Assembly (NCBI RefSeq): GCF_021228125.1
Contig: NZ_JAJQQS010000018.1
Location: 144,039 to 208,038 of the forward strand
DNA length: 64,000 nt
Origin: Streptomyces albireticuli
GTDB taxonomy: Bacteria > Actinomycetota > Actinomycetes > Streptomycetales > Streptomycetaceae
Direction of reading: 5' to 3'
The notes beneath the pieces are model-generated. The model made no database searches. It was given only the letters and a program-made list of their open reading frames with translations, and was not told where the DNA came from. Each line of letters begins with the position of its first letter. Position 1 is the first letter of the stretch. Positions 16,241 through 25,617 of the stretch are shown here, piece after piece. Made by a program: the position numbers and the translations under genes.

Positions 16241-16530
16241 GAGGGCCCCTCTCCTTCGGACGAGGGGCTCAGGTTCCCGGACGCCGCCGAGACCGCTCAA
16301 CACCCCCCTCGGAGGGCGGCGCAGGGAACAGGACCGGGCCGGGTGGCCCGAATCGGCTGCCGGCGTGGGGCGGACCCGAGGAGGTCGCTCCCCTTCCGCC
16401 TGCTCAGTGGGGCGCCGGGGCGGTGCCCGTCGACGACACGCGCGGACTTGAGGTCACTTCGCGGAGGAAAGCTTGGCCTGTACGCGACCGCTCGGCGGCG
16501 GGCCGCCGACTCGGCGACGCGATGCCGGGG

Positions 16531-16580
16531 CCTACGCGGCGCCGTGTCCTACGCGACGCCGTGTCCTACGCGACGCCGGG
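16531..16580. repeat. Three tandem 17-bp repeats over the end of the YqeY-like gene
   Basis: CCTACGCGRCGCCGTGT occurs three times head to tail (units at 16531, 16548 and 16565, the last ending GGG). Unit 3 contains the stop codon of the minus-strand gene, so the copies past it are duplicated 3' ends. Confidence 0.85.
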
Positions 16581-16928
16581 GCCGTCGAGGAAGCGAAGCA
16601 GTACGTCGGCCTCCGCGCGGAGCCCCGCGGCCCGGTCGGCGTGTGCGAGAGTCGTCAACTCCTCTGCCGCTGCCAGCCGTTCGGCCACCTCGGCACGCAC
16701 GACGTCCGTCACCTCGCGCTCGCTCAGCTCACGGCGCGCCGCTTCGGTGACCCCGACGCCCGCGGGCGCGTGCTCCAGGGCCGTGCCGCGCAGCGCGGCT
16801 TCGCCGACGGGCACCGCCTCGGCGTTGTCCAGCGCCGCGAGTGTCGAGCGCAGGGCGCTCACCGCGGCCTTGTCGCGGGCGCGCATCGCTTCGGGCAGTG
16901 CTTGACGCATACGGAGACGTAGAGACAT
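16566..16928 (-). CDS. YqeY-like (GatB/YqeY domain) small protein
   Basis: A 120-residue helical protein. Its first third, MRQALPEAMRARDKAAVSAL followed by RSTLAALDNAEAV, matches the opening of YqeY/GatB-C-terminal-domain proteins, and the rest is predicted helix with many Glu, Ala and Arg. Compared with the usual 148-150-residue YqeY it is short and lacks the conserved C-terminal GKVMG segment, so it is a divergent relative. Function unknown; the domain is linked to tRNA-dependent amidotransferases. ATG 16928 and ATG 16910 are both possible starts. Its stop lies in a triplicated 17-bp repeat. Confidence 0.65.
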   Translation of the reverse strand: MSLRLRMRQALPEAMRARDKAAVSALRSTLAALDNAEAVPVGEAALRGTALEHAPAGVGVTEAARRELSEREVTDVVRAEVAERLAAAEELTTLAHADRAAGLRAEADVLLRFLDGPGVA

Positions 16929-17224
16929 ACCGGTGACCTTATGGCCGCGCTCCTGAGCGGGACAACGCGATTGCGGTGCGGGCCGGACGTCCGGTGGACC
17001 GCCGCGCGCCCGTGCTTCGGGATTCTGTCGAGCGGCTCGGAATAACCGAATTCACTCCCCTTCAAGGGCTTTCGCTCCAGTTGGCCGAATAGCCCCTGGC
17101 TGCCCCGCGGGCCCACGCCCATGCTGAGGAGTCTGCGATCGCCAGGGCGCAGGTCACTCACAGGACGCGCATGCGTGGGACGCCGCCTCGCCGTCCTCTG
17201 CCCCTGTTCCGCTCCTCTGCCGAA
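16929..17224. other. Intergenic region between divergent genes
   Basis: The left part of the interval between the YqeY-like gene and the PLP decarboxylase; the decarboxylase start is at 17348. I see no coding frame with family-like sequence, no strong hairpin and no clear promoter hexamers. The 17225-17274 repeat array lies near its right end. Confidence 0.4.
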
Positions 17225-17274
17225 GACCCCGCAGACCCCGCAGAACCCGCAGAGAACCCGCAGGACCCCGCAGA
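17225..17274 (+). repeat. CCCGCAG-rich tandem repeat upstream of the decarboxylase
   Basis: Five imperfect copies of an 8-10-base unit around ACCCCGCAG (spacing 9, 9, 11 and 10 bases) lie 74-123 bp before the decarboxylase start. In the reading frame of the decarboxylase they would encode DPADPAEPAENPQDPAE, but a good ribosome site downstream argues against translation. They fall where a leader or activator sites would be. Confidence 0.7.
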
Positions 17275-17347
17275 GACACCGGGGAGCGCCACCCCCGGCC
17301 CCGCAAGCACACCCCTGCCCCGACTTCCCATCTCCGCAGGAGCCGTC

Positions 17348-19519
17348 ATGACCGATCAGCCCACGCCCTCGGCCCGGCGCCGGTTCGCCGATGCCCTGGC
17401 GCGCCACGAGTCCCACTTCGACCTCACCGACGCCCCCGGCACCTCGACGCTCGCCGCGTGGTTCCTCGGCCCGAAGGCCGAGAACCAGCAACTGCTGGAG
17501 GACCTCGTGCGATCGGCGGTCCAGGCGCAGGCCGACGACCGGCGGGAGCTCTACCCGGACGACCCCGTCTACGTCACCGAGGAGATGAAGCGTTCGGAGG
17601 CGTACCAGCAGGACGTCAAGAACCTGCGGGGCGAGTTCGAAACCCTGCTGAACTCCCTGCGGGGCTCCACCCCCGCCTGGAGCTACCGCTTCCAGGGCCA
17701 TATGAACTGGGACCTGACCCTCCCCGGCATCGCCGGTTACTTCGCGGGCATGCTCTACAACCAGAACAACGTCGCCGCCGAGGCGTCACCGGTCACCACA
17801 CTGCTGGAGAAGGCGGTCGGCGAGGACCTGTGCCGGCTGCTGGGCTACGCCGTCGGGGAGTCCTGGGGGCACATCACCTGCGACGGCACCGTGGCCAACC
17901 TGGAGGCCGCCTGGTCGGCCCGTAACCTCACGTACCACCCCGTCGCCGTCGCCGAGGCGATCCGCCGGGAGGCCGGGCTCGCGGCGGCCCGCGACATGAC
18001 CGTGCCCCTGCCCGACGGCACCGAGCGGCCGCTCCTGGAACTCACCCCCTGGCAGCTGGTCAACCTGCGCCCGAACACCGTGCTGGACCTGCCCACCCGG
18101 CTGCGGAACGCCTACCGGCTGACCGACGACCAGCTGAACCTCGTCGACCGGTACACGATCCAGCACCTCGGGTACGACAGCTTCCGCCGCTTCCTCAAGG
18201 ACGAGGTCGAGCCCGGCGTGATACTGGCGTCGGCCACCATGCACTACAGCTGGCCCAAGGCGGCCGCCGTCCTCGGGATCGGCCGCGACAACCTGCTCCC
18301 CGTCGGCGTCGACCTCGACGCGCGGGCCACCGTGGAGGCCCGCCGCGAGCTGCTCGACGAGTGTCTGCGCCTGCGCCGGCCCGTACTGCTGGACGTCGCC
18401 GTCGTGGGCAGCACCGAGCTCAGCGCCGTCGACCCCCTGGCCGGCATCCTCGACCTGCGCGACGAATACGCGCAGCTCGGTCTGGGCTACCCGATACACG
18501 CCGACGCCGCCTGGGGCGGCTACTTCGCCGCCGTCAAGCGGCCGAAGCCGCACAACGGCAAGCCGCGCATCACCCCGGACCTGGCCATGAGCCGCTACGT
18601 CAACGAACAGTACGACGCGCTGCACCGCGCGGACTCGATCAGCATCGACCCGCACAAGGCCGGCTACGTCCCCTACCCGGCCGGCGGCCTGTGCTACCGC
18701 GACAAGCGGCAACGCGACCTGATCGCGATGGGCGCCGCCTACATCGACCAGGGAGCGCCCGTCGACACCAACGTCGGCCTCTTCGGCGTCGAGGGCTCCA
18801 AGCCCGGTGCCGCGGCGGCCGGCGTCTACCTCAGCCACCGCGTCATCCGCACCGACGCCGGCGGCTACGGGCGCATCCTCGGCCAGGCGCTGTTCAACAG
18901 CAAGCGCTTCTACGCCGCCGTCCGCACCATGGCCCGGCCCGGCGACCCGTTCACCCTCGCCACCTGCCAGCGCATCCCCGCCGAACGGGCCCCGCACCCC
19001 GACCCGACGCTCGTCGAGGAAGAGCTCGCCTACATCAGCGAGCACATCGTTCCCAAGCGCAACGAGGAGCTGCTCGGGGACCACAAGGCCATGAAGCGCC
19101 TCCGCGAACTGGGCTCGGACCAGATCATCATCGGGTACGCGTTCAACCCGGTCGTCGACGGCCGTCCCAACACCAGCCTGAAGGTGGCCAATCAGCTCAA
19201 CGAGCACATCGCCCAGCGGCTCAGGCTCCTTCCGGAACTGGTCGAGCCCAGGACCCCGCAGGCCCACGAGATGCCTCCCCTCATCGTCACCTCGTCCGAC
19301 TTCGACCCCGCCCTCCACGGCCGGGAGTTCATCGACGCGTTCTGCGGGCGGCTCGGCGTCGTCGGCGAGGACCCGCTGACGCCGGTCACGTACCTGATCT
19401 CCACGACGATGGACCCCTGGATGACGGACACCGCCGACGGCGACTTCATCCCCGTCCTCGTCGAGGCCCTCCGCGACACGGTGGTGCGCTGTGTCGAAGA
19501 GATGAACCTGACGCCCTGA
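17348..19519 (+). CDS. Large PLP-dependent group II amino-acid decarboxylase
   Basis: A 723-residue decarboxylase of the aspartate-aminotransferase fold. H299 (in ATMHYSWPK, cofactor stacking), D386 (IHADAAWGGY) and the Schiff-base lysine K437 (SISIDPHKAGYVPYPAG) are all in place. The long form and the HYSWPKA and HKxGYxPYPAG blocks resemble enterococcal tyrosine decarboxylases, so an aromatic amino acid is a reasonable but unproved substrate. ATG 17348 is preceded by GCAGGAGCC; the frame is open for another 59 codons through a repeat. A DJ-1/PfpI gene follows after 40 bp, probably co-transcribed. Confidence 0.9.
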   Translation: MTDQPTPSARRRFADALARHESHFDLTDAPGTSTLAAWFLGPKAENQQLLEDLVRSAVQAQADDRRELYPDDPVYVTEEMKRSEAYQQDVKNLRGEFETLLNSLRGSTPAWSYRFQGHMNWDLTLPGIAGYFAGMLYNQNNVAAEASPVTTLLEKAVGEDLCRLLGYAVGESWGHITCDGTVANLEAAWSARNLTYHPVAVAEAIRREAGLAAARDMTVPLPDGTERPLLELTPWQLVNLRPNTVLDLPTRLRNAYRLTDDQLNLVDRYTIQHLGYDSFRRFLKDEVEPGVILASATMHYSWPKAAAVLGIGRDNLLPVGVDLDARATVEARRELLDECLRLRRPVLLDVAVVGSTELSAVDPLAGILDLRDEYAQLGLGYPIHADAAWGGYFAAVKRPKPHNGKPRITPDLAMSRYVNEQYDALHRADSISIDPHKAGYVPYPAGGLCYRDKRQRDLIAMGAAYIDQGAPVDTNVGLFGVEGSKPGAAAAGVYLSHRVIRTDAGGYGRILGQALFNSKRFYAAVRTMARPGDPFTLATCQRIPAERAPHPDPTLVEEELAYISEHIVPKRNEELLGDHKAMKRLRELGSDQIIIGYAFNPVVDGRPNTSLKVANQLNEHIAQRLRLLPELVEPRTPQAHEMPPLIVTSSDFDPALHGREFIDAFCGRLGVVGEDPLTPVTYLISTTMDPWMTDTADGDFIPVLVEALRDTVVRCVEEMNLTP

Positions 19520-19559
19520 CCCGCTGCTCGCGACATCACGCCCTCACGAGGAGAAGACC

Positions 19560-20174
19560 ATGCGTCACATACAGATCGTGCTGTTCGAAGGTGCCGAGGA
19601 CCAGGACTTCACCGGCCCGTACGAGGTGTTCTCGGCGGCGGGGCACATAAGCCCCGGGGCCTTCGCGGCGACGTATGTGACGCTCGACGGGCCGCGGACC
19701 GTCACGACCTCCTACGGGACGCGGGTCGAGGTGGAGTCGGGCTGGTCACCGGACTCGGCCGACGTCCTCGTCGTGCCCGGAGGCGGCTGGCATCCCAAGC
19801 GCCCGGGCCAACCGGGCGTCACGGCGGAGATCGAGCGGGGTGACCTGCCCAAGGCCCTGAGGTCCGCCCGGCAGCGCGAAGGACTGACGATCGCCGCCGT
19901 CTGCACCGGCGCCATGCTCCTGTCCGCCGCCGGAATCACCGACGGGCGCCCGTGCACGACGCACCACGGCGCCAAGGCCGAGCTGGTCAAGGAGGGCGGC
20001 GTCGTCAAGGACGCCCGCGTCGTCGACGACGGCGACCTGGTCACGTCGGGCGGCGTGACCTCGGGCCTGGACCTGGCCCTGTGGCTGGTACGGCGCGAAG
20101 CCGGGGCCGATCTCGCGGTGAAGCTGGAGGCCCTTCTGGAGTACGAGCGGCGCGGCACGGTCTGGCGGGCGTGA
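19560..20174 (+). CDS. DJ-1/PfpI family protein (isonitrile hydratase-like)
   Basis: A 204-residue protein of the DJ-1/PfpI superfamily. The nucleophile elbow is AAVCTGAMLLSAAGITDGRP (cysteine near residue 117), followed by THH and later GGVTSGLDLALWLV, as in isonitrile hydratase and the amidase-like halves of AraC regulators. No DNA-binding domain is attached. It may hydrate an isonitrile or handle a reactive carbonyl product of the upstream decarboxylase (inference). GAGGAGAAGACC precedes the ATG. The opening EGAEDQDFTGPYEVFS is typical. Confidence 0.88.
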   Translation: MRHIQIVLFEGAEDQDFTGPYEVFSAAGHISPGAFAATYVTLDGPRTVTTSYGTRVEVESGWSPDSADVLVVPGGGWHPKRPGQPGVTAEIERGDLPKALRSARQREGLTIAAVCTGAMLLSAAGITDGRPCTTHHGAKAELVKEGGVVKDARVVDDGDLVTSGGVTSGLDLALWLVRREAGADLAVKLEALLEYERRGTVWRA

Positions 20175-20210
20175 CGGGGGTTCCGGCCGCCGCCCCGCGG
20201 CAGGCCGTTG

Positions 20211-20258
20211 CGAGCTGCGCAACGACTGTTGCGCAGCTCGCTGCACCGCGCCTAGCAT
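20211..20258 (+). promoter_or_regulatory. Promoter with operator overlapping the -35 box (GntP gene)
   Basis: A perfect 13-bp inverted repeat CGAGCTGCGCAAC-gact-GTTGCGCAGCTCG (20211-20240) covers the -35 box TTGCGC (20229-20234). TAGCAT follows after 18 bases (20253-20258). A repressor bound here would block the GntP gene; no regulator gene is adjacent. Confidence 0.75.
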
Positions 20259-20313
20259 CCCGGCCAACACCGGGTCTCCGAGCGGGATCCCCCGTGCGAA
20301 CAATGGAGTTCCC

Positions 20314-21783
<1,470 letters not shown>

Positions 21784-21834
21784 GACCGGTCGAGGTTAGG
21801 CGAGTTCGTAGTGCACGGGTGCCACGTAGTGGGC

Positions 21835-21895
21835 ACGGGGGTGAGCCGGAAGGTGGATACGGGGGTGAGCCGGAAGGCGGACACGGGGGCGGGCC
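21835..21895. repeat. Two and a half tandem 24-bp repeats
   Basis: The unit ACGGGGGTGAGCCGGAAGGY plus four further bases runs twice in full from 21835 and 21859, and partly from 21883. The array lies between the convergent GntP and hydrolase genes, just past both stops, where terminators are expected. No simple hairpin is seen. Confidence 0.75.
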
Positions 21896-21896
21896 G

Positions 21897-22916
21897 TCAC
21901 GCCAGTCCCGCGAGGACGGCGGCCAGAGGCGCCGGGTCGGCGGGGCCCAGGTGCGGGGCGCGCAGGGAGTGGACGTCGAATCGGTTGCCGGGGGTCGCCG
22001 CGTCGGCCTCCTTGATCATCCGGTCCTGGAGGGCGAGCGGGATGCTGCGGTCCAGGGTGAAGCGCAGGTAGCTGCGGGGGACGCGGCCCCATGTCGCCGG
22101 GTGGCCGCGGGCGTCGTCGCGGATGAGCGAGGCCGATTCGTCCGGCTCGAAGGTGTTGAGCGCGTTGCGGAAGGCCGCGTCGCCGTACTCCGCCGCGAAG
22201 GCGGCCTTCGCCTTGGCGACGAAGCCGGCGTCCGCCGAGCGCCAGTTGTTCCGGAGGACGCCGGTCCGCTCGGGGTCGCCGACGCTCGGGATGGTGGGGA
22301 GCAGCGTCGTCCTGCCCTCGGGGACCAGGAAGCAGTCGAGGACGGTACGTATCCGGACGCAGCAGAACGCCGACATGTACACCAGCCGTGCTATCGCGTC
22401 CGGCACCTGATTGCCCACCCTGGTGATCGTGGCACCGCCCATGCTGTGGCCGACCAGGATGACCGGACCCTGGCGGGCGACGCCGCGCACGACGTCCGCG
22501 ACATGGCGGACGTTGTCCTCCAGGGTGGTCCGGGAGAGGACCGGTGACGGGGCGGTCGCGAACGCGGCCAGGTCCTGCGGCGCCTGGTAGGAGGGCGGGA
22601 AGTTCGCCTGTGTGCCGTGGCCGGGGAGGTCGACGGCGAGCGCGCGGTGGCCCTCCAGGGTGAGGGCGGCGATCAGGGGCGCGAAGGTGTAGGCGTTGCT
22701 GTTGGCGCCGTGCACGAGGAGGAAGGTCGGGCGCTGCCCGGTCGCGCCCTTCTCCTTCGCGGCACGCGCGCCGAGCAGACCGCCCGCCGCCGCGCCCGCG
22801 CCGGCCGCGGCGACCACCGTCCCGGCCCGCCGTAACAGCCACCGTCTGGCGACTCCGCGGGCCGGGGCGCGCTCGGGCGTTCCGCCGGACGGGGACGCGT
22901 CGGCCGGCTCAGGCAC
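21897..22916 (-). CDS. Exported alpha/beta hydrolase with twin-arginine signal
   Basis: A 339-residue alpha/beta hydrolase. The N-terminus carries RRWLLRRAG followed by a long alanine/glycine hydrophobic stretch, a probable twin-arginine signal. Residues 64-70 (FLLVHGANSN) form the oxyanion loop, the nucleophile is the serine of LVGHSMGGATI (near 155), and the closing histidine is probably in VHSLRAPHL. Substrate unknown; relatives are esterases or salicylate-esterase-like enzymes. GTG 22916 overlaps the stop of the upstream small membrane gene (GTGCCTGA), so the two are coupled and probably controlled by the divergent TetR gene. Confidence 0.85.
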   Translation of the reverse strand: MPEPADASPSGGTPERAPARGVARRWLLRRAGTVVAAAGAGAAAGGLLGARAAKEKGATGQRPTFLLVHGANSNAYTFAPLIAALTLEGHRALAVDLPGHGTQANFPPSYQAPQDLAAFATAPSPVLSRTTLEDNVRHVADVVRGVARQGPVILVGHSMGGATITRVGNQVPDAIARLVYMSAFCCVRIRTVLDCFLVPEGRTTLLPTIPSVGDPERTGVLRNNWRSADAGFVAKAKAAFAAEYGDAAFRNALNTFEPDESASLIRDDARGHPATWGRVPRSYLRFTLDRSIPLALQDRMIKEADAATPGNRFDVHSLRAPHLGPADPAPLAAVLAGLA

Positions 22917-23166
22917 GTGCCCGCCGTTCCGCGCCTCGTACGGCCTGCGCCCAGGCGAGGAGCACCGCGCCGAGCGCGCCGACCGCCAGGTCGGTCCACC
23001 GCGGCAGGCCCGCGCCCCTGAGGAGGCCGGCCACGCCGAAGCTGGTGCTCCACAGCGCCTCCGTGAGGGCCGAACCGAAGCCCTGCACGAACAGGATCAC
23101 CCCCAGGAGCCAGCGGGTGCGCTGCCCGTTGCCGGGACTGTGTCGCCTCGCGCGTGTGACGGTCAT
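22909..23166 (-). CDS. Small integral membrane protein
   Basis: An 85-residue protein with two predicted membrane segments (about residues 19-36, WLLGVILFVQGFGSALTEAL, and 58-76, TDLAVGALGAVLLAWAQAV) and basic ends. I do not recognise a named family. ATG 23166 has TGAGGAGCGG upstream; the frame runs open further but into the divergent regulator. It is the first gene of a two-gene unit with the exported hydrolase and its start is close to two TetR-type operators. Confidence 0.75.
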   Translation of the reverse strand: MTVTRARRHSPGNGQRTRWLLGVILFVQGFGSALTEALWSTSFGVAGLLRGAGLPRWTDLAVGALGAVLLAWAQAVRGAERRARA

Positions 23167-23197
23167 GCCGCTCCTCAGGTCGCTTGAACAAGGGATT

Positions 23198-23226
23198 CGA
23201 TACGCTCGTATCGATACGAAAGTATC
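23198..23226. promoter_or_regulatory. Two overlapping TetR-type operators
   Basis: CGATACG-ct-CGTATCG (23198-23213) and GATAC-gaaa-GTATC (23213-23226) share the half-site GATAC. They lie between the divergent tetR gene and the membrane protein/hydrolase unit and are the natural binding sites of that regulator. Confidence 0.85.
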
Positions 23227-23241
23227 ACTAGAATCGAGGGC

Positions 23242-23844
23242 ATGCCCAGACAGGTGGATTACGACAGCCGGCGGCGTCGGATCGTGGCGGCGGCCTTCGC
23301 CCTCGTCAGCGAAGAAGGACTCGAGGGGATGACCGTGCGCGACGTGGCGGCCCGGGCCGGCGTCTCGGTCGGAGCCGTGCAGCGCTGCTTCCCCAGCAAG
23401 GAGGAGATGATGGCCTCCGTCGTGGAGGACATGAACGCCCGGGTCAGCGCGCGCGTTCAGGGCCGGATCGCGGACTCGGCCGACCCGGGCTCGGCCACGA
23501 CGATGCTGCGGCACACGCTCGCCGGCATCCTGCCGCACGACGAACCGACGCTGGCGGAGAGCCGGGCCTGGCTCGCCTTCGCCGCCCACGCGGCCGTCAC
23601 CCCCGCCCTGGCCGCCGTCCAGCGCGAACAGTACGACGGGCTCGCGGAACTCGTCGCCCTGCTGCTCCGCACGGCACAGGCGTCCGGAGACGTCCGCCCC
23701 GGCACCGACACGGACGGGGAGGCGGACGCCCTGATCGCCCTCGCCGACGGACTCGGCATGCAGGTCCTGATGGGCCGCCGCACCCCCGGCGAAGCCCTGG
23801 CGACGCTCGACCGACGACTCGCCGCCCTCCGGACCGCGCGGTGA
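23242..23844 (+). CDS. TetR-family transcriptional repressor
   Basis: A 200-residue TetR regulator. The helix-turn-helix lies in residues 26-56 (GMTVRDVAARAGVSVGAVQR, then CFPSKEEMM); the rest is the ligand-binding helical domain. It probably represses itself and the divergent membrane-protein/hydrolase genes through the two GATAC palindromes just upstream. Ligand unknown. The start ATG 23242 follows GAATCGAGGGC, with GAGGG as a close ribosome site. Confidence 0.92.
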   Translation: MPRQVDYDSRRRRIVAAAFALVSEEGLEGMTVRDVAARAGVSVGAVQRCFPSKEEMMASVVEDMNARVSARVQGRIADSADPGSATTMLRHTLAGILPHDEPTLAESRAWLAFAAHAAVTPALAAVQREQYDGLAELVALLLRTAQASGDVRPGTDTDGEADALIALADGLGMQVLMGRRTPGEALATLDRRLAALRTAR

Positions 23845-23949
23845 GCCGAGCGCGGCGCCCGGCCGGACGGAAGGGCCACCCCGGGCCCCGTGACGCGGCG
23901 CGGCCTGGCGAGGCGCGCACCGCCGGCCCCGCCCACGAGGACGGACGGA

Positions 23950-24339
23950 CTACTTGACGCGTACCTTGCGGCCCTTCGGCGGCTCGCATTCCTTCGCGGC
24001 CGCGATGAAGGGCCTGAGCGCGTCATGGAGCTTATTCAGCGAATCGGGCCCGAGCTCGATCTGGTAATACTGGACAGAAGGGATCAGTCTGGTTTCGAAC
24101 TCGCCGCTTTCGTCCTCGTCATTCTTCGCGGCTCCGACCCGAACCTCCATACCCGGGACGGCGAACGTGTGCAGATGGACATCCCCGGTCACGGTCGGAT
24201 CGAGATCGTCGTAGGCTTCGACCTTCACCCATGCGTCCTGGGTGATGGACTGGTCTCCCACTGTCAATGTCCTGCCTCCCTTCCGCACCCCCGGCTCGCC
24301 TTGCCGGGATTCGTCTACCTCGATAAACCTGGTGCCCAT
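23950..24339 (-). CDS. Uncharacterised 129-residue protein, copy 2 of a two-member family
   Basis: Not recognised. It shares with the 10.5-kb gene the opening MGTRFIEVDE, a GEPGV..G..T..VG.QSIT block, and the closing IELGPDSLNKLHDALRPFIA followed by AAKE and a basic tail KGRKVRVK. Overall identity looks like about one third. No membrane segment or cysteine cluster. GAGAAGGGG precedes ATG 24339, and a promoter TTGAGC-19-TAGGAT lies at 24366-24396, the same layout as for copy 1. Codons end in A or T more often than in the neighbours (TCA, AAT, GAA, TTA). Confidence 0.75.
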   Translation of the reverse strand: MGTRFIEVDESRQGEPGVRKGGRTLTVGDQSITQDAWVKVEAYDDLDPTVTGDVHLHTFAVPGMEVRVGAAKNDEDESGEFETRLIPSVQYYQIELGPDSLNKLHDALRPFIAAAKECEPPKGRKVRVK

Positions 24340-24351
24340 GAGCGCCCCTTC

Positions 24352-24651
24352 TCAAGAAAGATCAAATCCTAGCCTCTGCTGGGGAGTTGCGCTCAATCGG
24401 GAAGGCGCCGCGACGGCGGCTTTTGATCCGGGTACGGCCCGGAAAACCACATATCCGGAGGGCGTCGCCCGGGGAAACGCCAGCCCCGCGGCCTGGTGGT
24501 AGGCCAGGTGGATCACATAGGGCGACCCCACGATCTTGACGGCGCGCTCGGTGGCTGTCAGGAGGGAGGTCGGTCCGATGATGTGGGCGTGGATCTGGTA
24601 TTTGCCGGGCTTGACCGGAATCGGGGCCGTGCGCGGCACGTCCTCTCTCAC
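24352..24651 (-). other. Doubtful 99-codon frame, possible gene remnant
   Basis: A frame starting GTG 24651, 7 bases after the acetyltransferase stop, encodes PVKPGKYQIHAHIIGPTSLL and VGSPYVIHLAYHQ. This recalls the PG.YR...HARG beta-strand segment of several actinobacterial secreted or immunity-type proteins. It has no ribosome site, and its 3' end runs through the promoter of the copy 2 gene. I read it as a decayed fragment or chance frame. Confidence 0.25.
24366..24396 (-). promoter_or_regulatory. Predicted promoter of the copy 2 orphan gene
   Basis: On the minus strand TTGAGC (24391-24396) and TAGGAT (24366-24371) are 19 bases apart, 27 bases before the ATG. Confidence 0.45.
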
Positions 24652-24658
24652 GTTTCCG

Positions 24659-25528
24659 CTACCGGCGGCGGACCCGCCGACACGCGCCCTCCACCCTCGC
24701 GTCAGGTCCGGCGGCCAAAAAGGAGGTGCTGACAGCCTGCCGTCCGGAAGGGACCGCCGATGCTCCTACCGCGTAGTGCACGTACTCGCGGTGCAGGCGG
24801 AATCCGGCACCGGCCGCGAGCCGACGGCTGGGGTCGTTGTGGCGCGAGCACGTCCAGGTCGGCAGGGTGCCCCGGGCGGTGATGTCCGCGCACAAGCCGT
24901 GTACACAGGCAGTGGCGAGTCCTCGGCCGCGCTCCTCGGGGCGGGTGGCGACGGCGATGTCCTCGTACAGGCTGCCGCGGAAATAGGTGCAGGCCAAGGA
25001 GAGCAGCCGCCCCTCGCGAAAGGCGCCCCAGCAGAGGCCCGACGCGGCGAGCCCGCCCGGTCCGCCCCAGGTGCCCGCGATCCAGCTCAGGTCCGGGCCC
25101 AGCCCGCGGACCGCCAGGGCGTCCGCACCCGTCAGCCGTCGGACGGTGACCTTCACGCCCGTCACCGGTCGAGTCGTCACCGGCGCGCTGTCGCCGCGCA
25201 CCCAGAGCATGCGCTCCCAGGGCACGACCCGTTCGAACGCCTCCCCCAGCAGGGGCAGGAATCTGTCCGGCACCGCGAAGTAGCCGTGGGCCAGCGGCGC
25301 CAGCGCCTCCGGGGGCACCGCGCGCGGGTCACCGCCCATCAGGGTGTACCCCGCGCAGGTGAGCGCCGCCGCCCGGGGCGACGACGGCCGGTCGGCCCAC
25401 CATCGCCCGGTCCGGGTGAACCGCACGTGGTCGGGCAGCGCTCCCAGGCCGGGCATCCCCGGCGGGAACCACGACGCCCACTCCCCCGCACCGGACGTCA
25501 TAACCCGGCGCGCGATCTCCTCGAACAC
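24659..25528 (-). CDS. GNAT-family N-acetyltransferase
   Basis: A 289-residue protein whose C-terminal half is a GNAT domain. The acetyl-CoA loop is RPEERGRGLATACVHGLCAD, after the beta-strand SLYEDIAVAT, and the later SRRLAAGAGFRLHREYVHYA is typical of the closing strands. The N-terminal half (about 1-140) resembles the lid domain of other two-part actinobacterial acetyltransferases. Substrate unknown. GTG 25528 is chosen because GGGGAGTGGAG precedes it; the frame continues eight codons further. A terminator-like hairpin separates it from the bL37 paralogue upstream. Confidence 0.85.
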   Translation of the reverse strand: MFEEIARRVMTSGAGEWASWFPPGMPGLGALPDHVRFTRTGRWWADRPSSPRAAALTCAGYTLMGGDPRAVPPEALAPLAHGYFAVPDRFLPLLGEAFERVVPWERMLWVRGDSAPVTTRPVTGVKVTVRRLTGADALAVRGLGPDLSWIAGTWGGPGGLAASGLCWGAFREGRLLSLACTYFRGSLYEDIAVATRPEERGRGLATACVHGLCADITARGTLPTWTCSRHNDPSRRLAAGAGFRLHREYVHYAVGASAVPSGRQAVSTSFLAAGPDARVEGACRRVRRR

Positions 25529-25556
25529 AGAACTCCACTCCCCACCACGCACGAGA

Positions 25557-25596
25557 CGGGCGGCGCGAAACCAACCCCCTGGTTCCGCACCGCCCG
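25557..25596. terminator. 17-bp stem-loop between the bL37 paralogue and the acetyltransferase
   Basis: CGGGCGGCGCGAAACCA pairs with TGGTTCCGCACCGCCCG (two G-U pairs) around a 6-base loop, 22 bp past the stop of the minus-strand bL37-like gene. Confidence 0.7.
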
Positions 25597-25617
25597 CCGG
25601 TCAGAGGTGTACGGCCG

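Noticed and set aside
17171..17347. 59-residue N-terminal extension of the large decarboxylase
   Set aside because: It would translate the DPADPAEP repeat and low-complexity proline-rich sequence, and GCAGGAGCC lies right before ATG 17348.
17786..19318. A 510-codon minus-strand frame over the large decarboxylase
   Set aside because: No recognisable domain; the opposite strand has all catalytic residues of a PLP decarboxylase.
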